Shown here piece after piece: positions 18,274-28,826 of a stretch of 64,000 nt of DNA. The notes beneath the pieces are model-generated. The model did not search any database. It saw only the letters and a list, made by a program, of their open reading frames with translations, and was not told the origin of the DNA. A program made the position numbers and the translations under genes. Within the stretch, counting starts at the first letter, position 1; every line of letters begins with the position of its first letter. The stretch covers positions 1,328,439-1,392,438 of the forward strand of contig NW_017962914.1 of assembly GCF_001661345.1 (NCBI RefSeq). The letters are read 5' to 3'. The DNA comes from Ascoidea rubescens DSM 1968. Taxonomy: Eukaryota > Ascomycota > Saccharomycetes > Ascoideales > Ascoideaceae.

Positions 18274-21197
18274 GTACTACACAAACCCCCCTTATCGGGG
18301 TCCTACTCCTTCTGGAAGCCTCACGACGTTCCACGCACTATCACTCGTATATATGCGCATACTGTTTGCTTTGTGCATGTTCCCACAGATACAAGTCAAA
18401 AAAAACTGGCCAATCAGCGTGCGCAGGGGTCTCTGAGAAAATGCCCAATTCCAACGCAAACCAACTGAATTTGCTGCTCTCTCGCTATGGAAAGGGGGTC
18501 CCTGGCTGTTGTTTGCATTGTTTTGTGCTGGCTGTGCTGTGGTTTGTTTGTGAAAGCTGCGTGGACTTTTTTCGTTGAACAGCAACCTCGATACAGAGCC
18601 CAATCTGGCTTGTAAATGAATATCTCAGAAATGTTGGGTTATTGACTGCTGTTACAATTGTTTAAAATTTACTCCTCCTTTTTATTATTAATTGTTAGCT
18701 GCAGATTATTAATTATCTGTTTTCTGTTGTTGTTTTCTAGTACCTGCTTGGTCTGCAGTTTTGCTATAACTATGGTTTCACTGAAAACCTCCAAAACTAT
18801 AACAAAACTATAACAAAACCATAATCTCGCCCATAAATTCAATTATGAATCACACTTTCTATACAGTTTTTCGTTCTAAATGTTAGAAATTCTGCGTATT
18901 TTACTCTACCCAAAAATCTTGCACTGCTTATAGTGCTTTTTGAATCTGTTTTAACCACTCTTCTGTTTTAAACAACTTTTATTTTACCGTTAGGGATTAA
19001 TTATGGATTAATCGTTGGTCTCTGGTTTATTACCAAGTCTGTCCTCTTCAATCTTCCTCTCTTAGTTCAAAGGTTTCTACTTTGTCTACAAGTTTGCTTT
19101 TCAGGCTTACTTCTCTTTTTAGTTCTTTATCTTTTCTCTTTATACTTTTGAAGCTTACCAATTTCATTTGTGTTATTTTCTGGTTTTTTGACTGATTTTT
19201 TCTGATTTTTTGGTTGTTTTTTTATACTTTTTTATACTTTTTTTTGAACTGTATTCTTTTCATTTATTTAATTCTTTCCATTTTATCCAGTTCTTTAAAA
19301 TTCCATTAAACATTCAATTTTCTTATCATTATCACTACTGTTGTCATTGTCTTGATCTCATATTTACTTCCTATTTACTTTATTTGTTACAATGATTTTA
19401 GACCATTCTGAATTACGTTCTCTTTAACAATTTCTTTTGATGAGTTGTTTTTTTAATATATATTCAATCAATTCTATCAAATCTACCAATTCTATCAATC
19501 CTCGTTTTTTTTTGTTCACTTTTCACTTTATATAATTATCGTATTCTCCTATTTAATGTAATTTGTGTACTTATTCTAGATTATCTTGATTTTTATTTAC
19601 TTTATATTTATCGTATCAAAGTAAATATCTCAGGCAAAAACGTTATTAATTGAAGACAATTTAATTTTAATACATTCTGAATCCCACTATTTATATAATT
19701 ATCTAATTTTCATGTAATTTTCATATAAGTTTTCTAATTTTTCTAGCTTTTCTAACTTTTATATAACTTTGATCAATAAATCTAACGTATCCAAATACTT
19801 TAAATTTCAAATTTGTTTACGATAAATTTTATTACTTTTTATGCTTTCAACACTTACTCCAAATAGAAAGGCTGAAGAAACCAAGAAATAAAACCACATT
19901 TAAATACTCACTGATTACTCTTCTCTTTATCATCCTTTTTTTATAGCCCCTCCCTTTTTTTGAGATAAAAGCAAAAAGAATTTAAATCCAATCAATTTTG
20001 TCATTATTGAACTAATTGGCTCCCTTTTTGCCTTGTTTGTTTTACACCCACTTCGTTGTTTTACTTACTTCTTACTTCTTACTTCTTGCTTTCTTGCTTC
20101 TTGCTCACTTTTTCTCTTTTTTTTTCTCTCTTTTTACTTTATTATTTCGTTACTTTTAACAAAATTTTGTCACATTTCAAAAATTATTTAATAACACTTA
20201 TTTAATTATTATTTTATTATTATTTTACTGACTTCAAAAGTTCAAATTCCCAACGTTTTGATATAGTTGTGTGTTACTTTCTTCAATTTTTATTTTCTAA
20301 TATTCAATTTGTTTTGTTAAAAGAAACAGTTCTTTGTTTCTTTTATTTAATTATTTACTCATTTAATTAATTTACGTTTTGATAACTTTCTACTTTTTCT
20401 TATATTTCGGCAATGTGTAAAATTTTTCTTTAACTGCTTCCAATTATCCTATCGTACAGTTTTTATATATATATATAAATATTCTTATACTATTTTGTAT
20501 GTTATTTATAAAATTCACATTTTATTAATTTTGGTCTCTTGTAATTACACGCAAAAAAAAAGAAGCAGACAAATACATTTACCCAATTTAAATGATCCAT
20601 TGGTTTAATTTTTTTTATGATGTTTTAATCTCAAAGAATATTATTATTCATCTTCTTTTTCTCAATCAAAAAAAAACAAAAAAAACGCCAAATGATTCAT
20701 TTTACCCATTTCGATATTCGACTTGAGTCGATTAATAATTATGCTTCTAAAATAATGACAACCCGATAATTGATTATTTCATTAATTTGATATTGCAATT
20801 TGTTTTACTTGACATCAGTTAGTTTGAAACAAAAAAAAATCTAAATCACACTTTAATTTTCATGTTTGTCTTGAAGGTAATGAATAAATGAACTTTTTTT
20901 ACTTATTGAATTATAAAATGAAAAGAACTCAAAATCAAGAATCATTACAAGATAAAATGAAAAATAAATAGACATAAATATAATTGTAAACATAAATGTA
21001 AATATGAAAATAAGTATAAATTAATGTATATATATATAAATGTTATAAAAATCATAGTGATAAGTAATGAATATGTATAAAGAATTAAAAAGTAGGTTTG
21101 ATATGTTTAAGTTGGAATTTTCATCTCTCAATTTTTATAAGCTTCAAAATAAGTGTTTTTCTTTTTTTTCTTTTCCTTTTTTTTTTTTTTCATTTGC

Positions 21198-23777
21198 TTA
21201 ATAATTGTCAACTAAAGAAGATAAGAAAGAGCTGAAAACCTCCTTATCTATTTGGTCCTCCTTATACAAGTCTTCTAAATGTGAAAGCATTCCTTGATAA
21301 TTTGGATCATTTTTTAAGAAGGATAAATGTTTATTAAATTGAGTTTTTTCTTTATCAAGATTTAACCATGAAGAAAAGCATTTATCGTCATTTAATTTTT
21401 CATAAAACGAGCAAACATTATTTTGGATGTTGCTATCATTTAGGGCATTTTGGTTAAGAATATCTTTGTTGAAAAAGTTATTTAAATAATAATCTTTGTT
21501 TTTGAATTCGCCATTAACAATGTCATATTGGATTGAGCCATTGACAGCTAAGACTTTTCTTGTGTAATTTAGATTATCATTATTTTCAAAGCCTTTACTA
21601 GATAGGAGGACGTTAGTTTTCATTGAGCCAAAACCATGATTTCTCTTTGGTGAGATTATAAAAGTTGAATTACCCTTTTGTTCATTTTTCTTTTGGATTG
21701 AGAATTTGTCGTTATTCATGTTAATTTTGTGGTTGATGGCTTTGAATAGTTTGACAAAATATTTAATGTCGTAAGAATCGGAGATTGAGTCGAAATCCAT
21801 TTGGATATTTAACGGATAAGTTGAAGTTGTGTTTAGTGAGATGGAGGAGTTGTAGTTATTGGATAGATAGTCTTTGTAGTTGATTAGACCAAAAGAGTTT
21901 TTGAATTCGATAATTGATAGGACAGATTGAGAATCAGCGTTTTTTTTGTAGTATTGGATGTTTGAGTTTTTGACATGACGATTGTTATCGATAATGACGG
22001 AGATGTTTTTATTGTTTTGCAAGTTGAAGTTCAATTTTGATTTTATGGAAAATTTATTTGACGAGTTGATAAATTGGGATAGGTCCTTTGAGGAGGAGTC
22101 GATTACGTTTGAGAAGACGTTGTTTGTGTTGTTTGTTGATAGGATTTTTCCATTTGAGTTTAAGATTTGATCATTTTGCCAGATTAGTAGATTGCCAGTT
22201 GTGATCCAGTTTTGGCCAATTGATTGGGGAGACATTTTGTTGCGGAGGCAGTTTGAGACTTCAATTTTGAGGTCGTTGATGTTTGACCAGAATAGAGGTA
22301 GGTAGGGAGTGAGGTCGAATTCAAGAGCCTTTAGATCGTAGGCACCAGTTGAAACCACTGGGGACCAGAGAGCAGGAGAGATACCACCTGTGAAGATCAC
22401 AGGAGTAGGGTTTTGAATTGAGATGAGTTTGTTGTTCAAGTAGATGTTTATGAGTCTGCAGGGTCCATGGCCAAGTAGTTGATGGCCATTATCGGAGAAT
22501 TTGTTTTTATAAGGGTCGAGGACGTTTGAGTACCAAAATTCTTCAGCAGCGTTGCCGGAGATGAAGAGGGCCAATTTGACTCTTGTTGTGTTTGAGGGTA
22601 ATTTTTGGATTGGAAAGATGAGGTTTGAGGAAGGGAGGTAGACCAAGGGGGGTCTTGAGTTGATTTTCTTGTTGATGATGGGGATGATTTTGTTTGCCGG
22701 TTTGTTGTAGATGGAGAAAAGAGAGTTTAGGAGGATGTCACTGTTGTTTTGGTACAAGTTGAGGGTGTCTTCGTTAAAGTTGTCGTTGTTGTTGTTGCTG
22801 TTACTGTCAAGAAGGGAGATGGTGGATGGAGAAGAGGCTTTGTAGTAGTAGGAAGAGATGGAGATGTTGAATTTGCCAGTTAGTCTGCCGGTTAGGAGGT
22901 TGTCTAGCTGGAACATCAATTCCAATTGATCGTTTTCGAAGAGGGAAAGGTAAGTGGAGACGTCCTTTCTGAAGGAGGAGTGAATTCTGGAGTTGCCAGG
23001 TTCTGGAGTACTTGTTCTCCAGATTGGAATTTTGTTGAGATACAAATGGGCCAATCTGTCGTACTGGACGCCATTTGAGGTGATGTTGATTTCTAGTAGG
23101 ATTTTGAAGAGGTTGTTGTCTTTGTAGAACTGGTAATCTGGGACAAGATTTTTTAGAACCGGTGGGATTATGGTGGAAATAGAGGGTTTGCCCCAAGAGT
23201 CACCAAAGGTGTAATTGAGCAAGAGAGGTTGAGTATGGAAAAGGGAGTAGTTTGCCAAATTGATTGGAGAGGAGACCTGGAAGATTTCCTTGACTGGGTT
23301 GGAGATGTTGTTGGAGTTGTTGATGTTGTTGAGGAAATCACTGGACAAAGAGTTTGGAGCAGCCAAGTCGAAATTTTCAAAGAACTTTCGTTGGGAGGCC
23401 TTGTTGGATAAGTCTAGTTTGTTCTTGTTGTAGTATTTGTTGTGGAAGAAGGGTTTTAGGTGACAGTTATGGACGAAATCGTGTTCTGTGGGAGGGTGGG
23501 AGTGAGGATGGAAAAAGGATAAGACAGGTGAGTAGTAGAAGACAACAAGAAGCAAGGAAAGGAGAAGGATCAGGTACTTTGTTCTTCTAGAATTGGGCAG
23601 GGAGCTGGAGCTGGAGCTGGAGCTGGAGGAGGTATGTTTCTCGTTGTGTTTCTCGTGGTAGTGGTGGGTGTAGAGGGGGTATCTGTGTCTGTGGCGCGAG
23701 GATATGGGCGAGTATCTGTCGGGAAAACCGGCAGCAGCCTGGTCGAAAAGCGTGTCTTCTTTGGAGTAGCTGGGCAT
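21198..23777 (-). CDS. Membrane-anchored PNGase A-like glycoamidase
   Basis: 859 aa, matching the fungal/plant peptide-N4-(N-acetyl-beta-glucosaminyl)asparagine amidase A family. Blocks include YTFGDSWGKP, LEINITSNGVQYDRLAHLYL, IPIWRTSTPEPG, LMFQLDNLL, LALFISGNAAEEFWYSNVLD, GHGPCRLINIYLN and PVIFTGGISPALWSPVVSTGAYDL. Such enzymes release N-glycans from glycoproteins. An N-terminal cytosolic segment with a Ser run (about 50-60) and His-rich stretch precedes one membrane helix (about 68-88) with basic residues before it, so the catalytic part should be lumenal or extracellular (type II). The C-terminal ~300 residues are Asn-rich and diverged. S. cerevisiae has no such gene to my knowledge. An endogenous signal-anchored form suggests action in the secretory pathway or vacuole. 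Activity is inferred from family only. Confidence 0.82.
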   Translation of the reverse strand: MPSYSKEDTLFDQAAAGFPDRYSPISSRHRHRYPLYTHHYHEKHNEKHTSSSSSSSSSSLPNSRRTKYLILLLSLLLVVFYYSPVLSFFHPHSHPPTEHDFVHNCHLKPFFHNKYYNKNKLDLSNKASQRKFFENFDLAAPNSLSSDFLNNINNSNNISNPVKEIFQVSSPINLANYSLFHTQPLLLNYTFGDSWGKPSISTIIPPVLKNLVPDYQFYKDNNLFKILLEINITSNGVQYDRLAHLYLNKIPIWRTSTPEPGNSRIHSSFRKDVSTYLSLFENDQLELMFQLDNLLTGRLTGKFNISISSYYYKASSPSTISLLDSNSNNNNDNFNEDTLNLYQNNSDILLNSLFSIYNKPANKIIPIINKKINSRPPLVYLPSSNLIFPIQKLPSNTTRVKLALFISGNAAEEFWYSNVLDPYKNKFSDNGHQLLGHGPCRLINIYLNNKLISIQNPTPVIFTGGISPALWSPVVSTGAYDLKALEFDLTPYLPLFWSNINDLKIEVSNCLRNKMSPQSIGQNWITTGNLLIWQNDQILNSNGKILSTNNTNNVFSNVIDSSSKDLSQFINSSNKFSIKSKLNFNLQNNKNISVIIDNNRHVKNSNIQYYKKNADSQSVLSIIEFKNSFGLINYKDYLSNNYNSSISLNTTSTYPLNIQMDFDSISDSYDIKYFVKLFKAINHKINMNNDKFSIQKKNEQKGNSTFIISPKRNHGFGSMKTNVLLSSKGFENNDNLNYTRKVLAVNGSIQYDIVNGEFKNKDYYLNNFFNKDILNQNALNDSNIQNNVCSFYEKLNDDKCFSSWLNLDKEKTQFNKHLSFLKNDPNYQGMLSHLEDLYKEDQIDKEVFSSFLSSLVDNY
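23601..23629. repeat. GGAGCT/TGGAGC tandem repeat coding Ser
   Basis: Tandem GGAGCT units are read on the minus strand as a poly-Ser tract just before the membrane helix of the PNGase A-like protein. Confidence 0.75.
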
Positions 23778-24458
23778 TTGTGTTGCTTCTGCTGCTTCTG
23801 CTGCTTCTGCTGCTGCTTCGGAAGAGCCTTGTTATCGTTGCTATCGCATTAGGGCTCGGCTGTAGGGCTACTAGGGCTCGCACGGATTGGGTCTTCCGGG
23901 GTGCGAGATAGGCCCCGGACGCACTGTGGACGCACTGTGGACGTGTTCCGGATCAGCGCCACGGAGCTCCGTCCTGGGGTGTGTCTTATCGCACCAGACC
24001 CCCTGCTGCCAGCCCGGGGTGGGTTTGGCACAGACGGACATGGGCGGCCCAGTGGGTGTTGTTCGCGCGCGTAGGACCGGGGCCAGTACGGCTGGAGCAA
24101 ACCCTCCAAGCACTGACAGGGTCTGGCCAGGGGTCTGGGTGTGAAAATTATGAGACGTTGGGTCTGGCGGTGGTGCTTTTGAGGAATTGCTGGAGATGCT
24201 TTTGGATTTGGTGCTGGATGAATTGAAAATTTTTTACGTTTTAGCTATTTTCTATAAATTGTCGATTATGTTTGATTTCATTTGATATCCTTCTTTCTGC
24301 TGGGGCTAGTTTAAATTGGTCATATATCTTCCTGTTCTTTTTTTTTTCTTTCTTTTCTCTTACCACTGCTGCCTCTTCTCATCTCTCCTCTACCATCTCT
24401 TCCCTTACTTCGATTTTTTCCTTCTGTTTCAAATCTTTCTCGACGCTACAACCTAAAA
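23778..24458. promoter_or_regulatory. GC-rich divergent promoter PNGase A-like / MRS4
   Basis: A 680-bp head-to-head region. 23780-24150 is markedly GC-rich and contains two exact 11-bp direct repeats GACGCACTGTG at 23918-23928 and 23929-23939 followed by GACG, consistent with tandem binding sites. The MRS4 side turns pyrimidine-rich (24290-24420), a leader signature. No coding frame in the GC-rich part is convincing on either strand. Confidence 0.5.
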
Positions 24459-25661
24459 ATGCCTTCGCAAAAGGTTCTCCAAAATCCTTCTGATCTAATT
24501 CCCATGTCCTCTAACAGCTCTCACTTGATAGAAATAGATTCCTCCTCCTCCTCCTCCTCCTCCTCCACATCCACATCCACATCCACATCCACATCTACAC
24601 CCACCACCACCACCACATCTAGTGATCCCTCCATCGACCTCGCAAACAAAATCGAAATCGACTATGAGGCCCTCCCTGAGAACTCTCCCTTTGCTGCTCA
24701 ATTGCTAGCTGGTGCCTTTGCTGGGATGATGGAACACACCCTCATGTTTCCAATTGACGCCATTAAAACAAGAATGCAGATAATGCCCACCATATCTCCC
24801 TCCAACATAAACAGCATCAGATTGCTCAAAAACCACATCCTCCCCAACAGTATATTCGCCTCAATAGCAAAAATATCCTCCCAAGAAGGCACCTTTGCGC
24901 TTTGGAGAGGTATCTCCTCTGTTATCTTGGGCGCTGGTCCTGCCCATGCCATCTACTTTAGTGTCTTTGAAAACACAAAGACTTTCCTCGTCAACCATCT
25001 CATAAACTCAGACAAAAAGGTCCCCCAACACATCAACACATCCAACAAATCCTTCATAACCGACGAAAACCACCCTTTAATCGCTTCTCTATCTGGTATC
25101 TGTGCTACAACTGCTAGCGATGCCCTAATGACTCCCTTCGATACCCTCAAACAAAGAATGCAGGCCATCAACTACAACGCCAATGCCATTCCAAAGAAAA
25201 AGATCAACCTCTTCCAATTGTCAAGGCAAATCTACAAAAACGAGTCCATAAAGGCCTTCTACATATCCTATCCCACAACTTTACTTTTAAACATCCCCTT
25301 CGCTGCCATAAATTTCGGTATCTACGAATACTCCTCCTCAATTCTAAACCCAGACCACAACTACAACCCTCTATTGCACTGTATCTCTGGTGGTATTGCT
25401 GGTGCCTTTGCTGCTGCAATCACAACCCCCCTCGACTGTATCAAAACAATCCTACAAACAAGAGGCCTCTTATTCCACCAAAACAACGAAAAAATATACA
25501 GAATCGACGGCTTCAAAGATGCCTTCATCTACATCAAATCTTCAAATGGTCACTACTCAAACTTTTTTAAAGGTCTAAGACCAAGAATTCTCTTCAACAT
25601 CCCTAGTACTGCCATATGTTGGACTGCCTATGAAATGGCAAAAGCATATTTAATTTCCTAA
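24459..25661 (+). CDS. MRS4: Mitochondrial iron carrier Mrs3/Mrs4
   Basis: A 400-aa mitochondrial carrier with three repeats bearing PxD/E-x-x-K/R signatures: FPIDAIKTRMQ, TPFDTLKQRMQ and TPLDCIKTILQ. The blocks AQLLAGAFAGMMEHTLMFPI, ILGAGPAHAIYFSVFE and NIPFAAINFGIYEY are diagnostic for the Mrs3/Mrs4 (mitoferrin) branch, which imports ferrous iron for heme and Fe-S synthesis. The first ~65 residues are a Ser/Thr/Pro low-complexity extension (TCC, ACATCC and ACCACC repeats) not usual for carriers. Start ATG at 24459; a second in-frame ATG at 24504 is possible. Carriers generally lack cleaved presequences. Divergent neighbour: PNGase A-like gene. Confidence 0.94.
   Translation: MPSQKVLQNPSDLIPMSSNSSHLIEIDSSSSSSSSSTSTSTSTSTSTPTTTTTSSDPSIDLANKIEIDYEALPENSPFAAQLLAGAFAGMMEHTLMFPIDAIKTRMQIMPTISPSNINSIRLLKNHILPNSIFASIAKISSQEGTFALWRGISSVILGAGPAHAIYFSVFENTKTFLVNHLINSDKKVPQHINTSNKSFITDENHPLIASLSGICATTASDALMTPFDTLKQRMQAINYNANAIPKKKINLFQLSRQIYKNESIKAFYISYPTTLLLNIPFAAINFGIYEYSSSILNPDHNYNPLLHCISGGIAGAFAAAITTPLDCIKTILQTRGLLFHQNNEKIYRIDGFKDAFIYIKSSNGHYSNFFKGLRPRILFNIPSTAICWTAYEMAKAYLIS
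24540..24615. repeat. TCC / ACATCC / ACC repeats coding poly-Ser and Ser-Thr
   Basis: Adjacent trinucleotide and hexanucleotide runs encode Ser8 then (Ser-Thr)n then Thr-rich sequence in the N-terminal extension of the MRS4-type carrier. Confidence 0.8.
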
Positions 25662-26741
25662 TCATGATAATATCATACAAATATAATAAAAATATCTTAT
25701 TCTCATCACATTCACATCACATTCACATCTTGTTAATAATTTCTCCTAATTTGACTTTAAGTTTCCTCAATTTCAAAAAATAAATATTTCAAAAAATAAA
25801 TAATTCAAAAAAAACAAAAAAAACTCAAAAAATTTAAAAATAATCAAAAAAATCAAAAAAAATCAAAAAAATACTATAAAATACTATAAAATATCTTAAA
25901 AAAAAACCTCATTAAAAAAAAATATTTTAATCCAATAAAATCCACTTCTAATTTTCTATTTTTTTTTCCCCATTTTTTTTTCATTTAATTTATATTTATA
26001 ATTTATAATTTTTAGAATTCAAAGAGAAACAGAATAAAATATAATTTCCAGAAAATATTCATTATCTATTTATCTAATTCTTTTTCTATTGTTTTTACCT
26101 CTTCTCATTCTCTATCATTCGAATCTCCATTCACTAATCTTTTTTCTTGATTTTTTGTCTCGTTTTTATTTCTATTCTTACTCTTTTATTCTCATTTTAT
26201 GACTCTTCTACTTTTATTCACTTCTGTTACGATTTTATTCTATATAAATATATAAAATTTATATTATATTATATCATCCTATTGCTCTCCATTCGTGTAG
26301 CTCTCTATTTACTTATTTTCCTATTCGCGTGTAAATCCTTCGTTTGTCCCAACATTTCCTTCCTTCTCTCTTCTCTTGATCAATATCTATACTGCTTTCA
26401 TCCACTTTTCTTCCTATTCTATTCTATCTCTACATTTCCAATAGAGCCCTCTAGCTCTTGTTCTGGTTTGTTCTGGTTTACTCTGCAAAGTTCTGGTTGC
26501 TCTTTTTGCACTTTTATGCTGTTTTGAGTGGCTCCCTCCACCTTTGCCTTCATTTCTCCTACTTGCCTAGATATAATATTTATTATCAATTTTATTATCT
26601 GTCATAACCATAATCATAATCATAATCATAATCACAACCACGACCATACTTATACTCCCTATTGTTTCATTCTCTGCTCTCGACTTCTCATTCTTGCTTC
26701 CATCTCATATCATCTCAAGCCTTATATCGTTTCACTAACAA
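25662..26741. other. MRS4 3' flank and TMEM184-type gene upstream region
   Basis: A 1.08-kb tandem spacer. The first part is A-rich with repeated TCAAAAAAA units (25770-25920). From about 26090 it is pyrimidine-rich. A CATAAT-type repeat lies at 26604-26640, translated as His-Asn in one frame, but that frame has no ATG start and is not a gene. Confidence 0.45.
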
Positions 26742-28826
26742 ATGACTTTAATTCTACCTTTGTATGTTCTCATTTTCTTTTAATGTTGTTTTTTTCTATC
26801 TGTTTTTTTACTAACTAATCTTCTTGTTTTATTTTCTTCCTTTTTTGCTAGGTATATTGTCGTAATATGTGGGATAAGTAGTTTTTTGGCTGTAATCATT
26901 TCATTAACCTCCATATCTTTACATCTACTAAATTACAGAAAACCTCTACAGCAAAGATTAATCAACAGAATTCAAATGATATTGCCCTTATACGCTTTAT
27001 CTTGTTTTCTAAATCTAATTGCTCCGAATATATCAAAATACATCGAACCAATAAGAGAAATCTACGAATCCTTTGTGATTTATACATTCTTCACCTTACT
27101 AACTGATATCCTAGGTGGCGAGAGAAATATCATAATCTTCACTTCAGGCAGAAAACCAATTGCTCATCCTCTTCCTTTTAGCTTGTTTTTTAATCCAATT
27201 GATATCAGTGACCCTTACACTTTTTTGTCAATTAAAAGGGGCATCCTACAATACGTTTGGATCAAACCAATCCTATGTTTATTAATTGCAATCACTGAAT
27301 TCTTTGGTTGGTACGATGTAAACGATTTATCCATTTGGAGCTCTTATCTCTGGCTAAATATCGCCTACAATTTCTCGGTCTCCTTATCTCTATACAATCT
27401 AGCCATCTTTTGGAAATGTCTTTATAATGATTTGATGCCTTTTAATCCATGGGGAAAATTCTTATGTGTTAAATTGATCATTTTTGCTTCTTATTGGCAG
27501 GGAATAATCTTGGGAATCTTGAATTATCTAGGTTATCTCGATAATATTAAAAATGATACAGATATCGATTTGCCCAAAGAACCTGAATCAAATGAATACA
27601 ACTTATCCACTTCTATTCAAAACGCTTTATTATGCGCTGAATTAATCCTATTCGCAATTGGCCATTGGAAATCTTTCACCTACAAGGCATTTGATTTCAA
27701 AACTTTGCCAAATTCTTGTAGACTAACATTTAAAATGGCATTAAAGGATTCCTTTGGTATTGGTGATTTGATTTATGATTTTAGAGTAACTTTTAACGGC
27801 TCAAGCTATGATTATAAAAATTTCGATAGCGTCGAAGCCTTAATTAGTCATCCTTCATCATCTTCAAGGTATGCCAGATTAAACAAAGGTTTAAGATATT
27901 ATGATGGCGGTAAACATAAATATTGGTTGCCTGATAGAAACGAAATTATGAATTCTGATCAAAATTTCGTCATTGATTTTAATAATTATAATAATTATAA
28001 TAATAGTAACAATGAAAATAAATCACAAACCTCTTCCAATAAGATTAGTTCAAATAAATCAATCTATAAACAATCTTATTTGCTTCCTATAAATTTACAA
28101 AGATCTGATTCATGTTCATCTTCAAAGACTGCTTCAAGTTTTCACTCCAAAAATATTAATATTAATTCTAATAATGATTCAAACATAAATGATTCTAGTA
28201 TCAATATAAGTATGAATCAAAATCAAACTCCAATTTCAAATCTCAATCCTAATTCAAATTCAAATTCAAATCAAAATTCTAATTCAAATTCGAGCTCAAT
28301 CACTTATTTAAATCCAATTGATGACGTTAGAAAACCAATTTTAAAATCCATTAGTCAAACTGATGTCACGAAATTAAACCCTTCACCTCTAAAGAAAAAT
28401 AAATCAAAGTATCCAAAACCTCACTTAAAATCTCAAATGCATTCATATGTTTATCAACATAACCTGACTTCCTCAATGTCAAGCGTAAAAACTATTGATG
28501 CTTATTCAGATGGTCTATCAGCTTTAAAAGCATTTGGACTTGTTCCCGAGGAATTTGAAAAGGATAATAAATTATATCTCAAGGCTAAAAGATTAAGACC
28601 ATTCGGTGATAAAAATTATCCTGTTATTTATGATGAAATTTCTCACGTCTACAGTCCAACATTAAACAGATTAAGAGAACAAGCATTGCATAAACAAGGA
28701 CTATCAGTTCCTCAACAGCCGACCAAATTTAGTATATTAGATGAGTATAATTTGTACAATACTTATGGAAGTACGAACGATTCTAACGAGCCATCCTTTT
28801 ACAGAAATAACAAGTTCCAGGTTTAA
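26742..28826 (+). CDS. TMEM184 / organic-solute-transporter-alpha family membrane protein, two exons
   Basis: The spliced product is 664 aa: exon 1 26742-26761 (only 20 nt, start MTLILPL), exon 2 26852-28826. Exon 1 plus the start of exon 2 supplies the first membrane helix (YIVVICGISSFLAVIISL), followed by the family motif LHLLNYRKPLQQRLINRI, then MILPLYALSCFLNL, EIYESFVIYTFF, LQYVWIKPIL and PWGKFLCVKLIIF, ending near helix 7 at about residue 295. These match human TMEM184C and yeast YKR051W. The C-terminal half is a cytosolic, Asn/Ser-rich tail. Function is unknown in yeasts; animal relatives transport organic solutes or act at the vacuole. Taking the downstream in-frame TTG instead of splicing would cut helix 1. 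Confidence 0.88.
26762..26851 (+). other. Spliceosomal intron in TMEM184-type gene
   Basis: A 90-nt intron with perfect donor GTATGT, perfect branch site TACTAAC at 26809-26815 and acceptor TAG at 26849-26851. It splits a codon after its second base (TT|G). All three signals match the yeast consensus exactly. Confidence 0.92.

Larger units (their letters stand above)
16915..21197. other. 4.3-kb gene-free region upstream of the zinc-finger gene
   Basis: No open frame here has coding character. 16915-17900 is A-rich with a (GTATA)6 run at 17181-17210. 17950-18600 is GC-richer and promoter-like, with a perfect hairpin at 18254-18273, CCCCTTATC (STRE-like) at 18288-18296 and a palindromic ATGCGCAT near 18354. 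18600-20550 is strongly T-rich on the plus strand (CTTACTTCTTACTTC-type runs near 20070), and 20560-21190 becomes A-rich. It probably holds the zinc-finger promoter and the 3' flank of the PNGase-like gene. A non-coding transcript is possible but cannot be shown. Confidence 0.45.

Noticed and set aside
17925-18603. Frames of 103-145 codons on both strands
   Set aside because: No domain or codon bias; they coincide with the GC-richer dyad region upstream of the zinc-finger gene.
26528-26818. 96-codon frame with a His-Asn repeat
   Set aside because: It lacks an ATG start (GTG), overlaps the TMEM184 first exon and intron in another frame, and consists of a CATAAT microsatellite.
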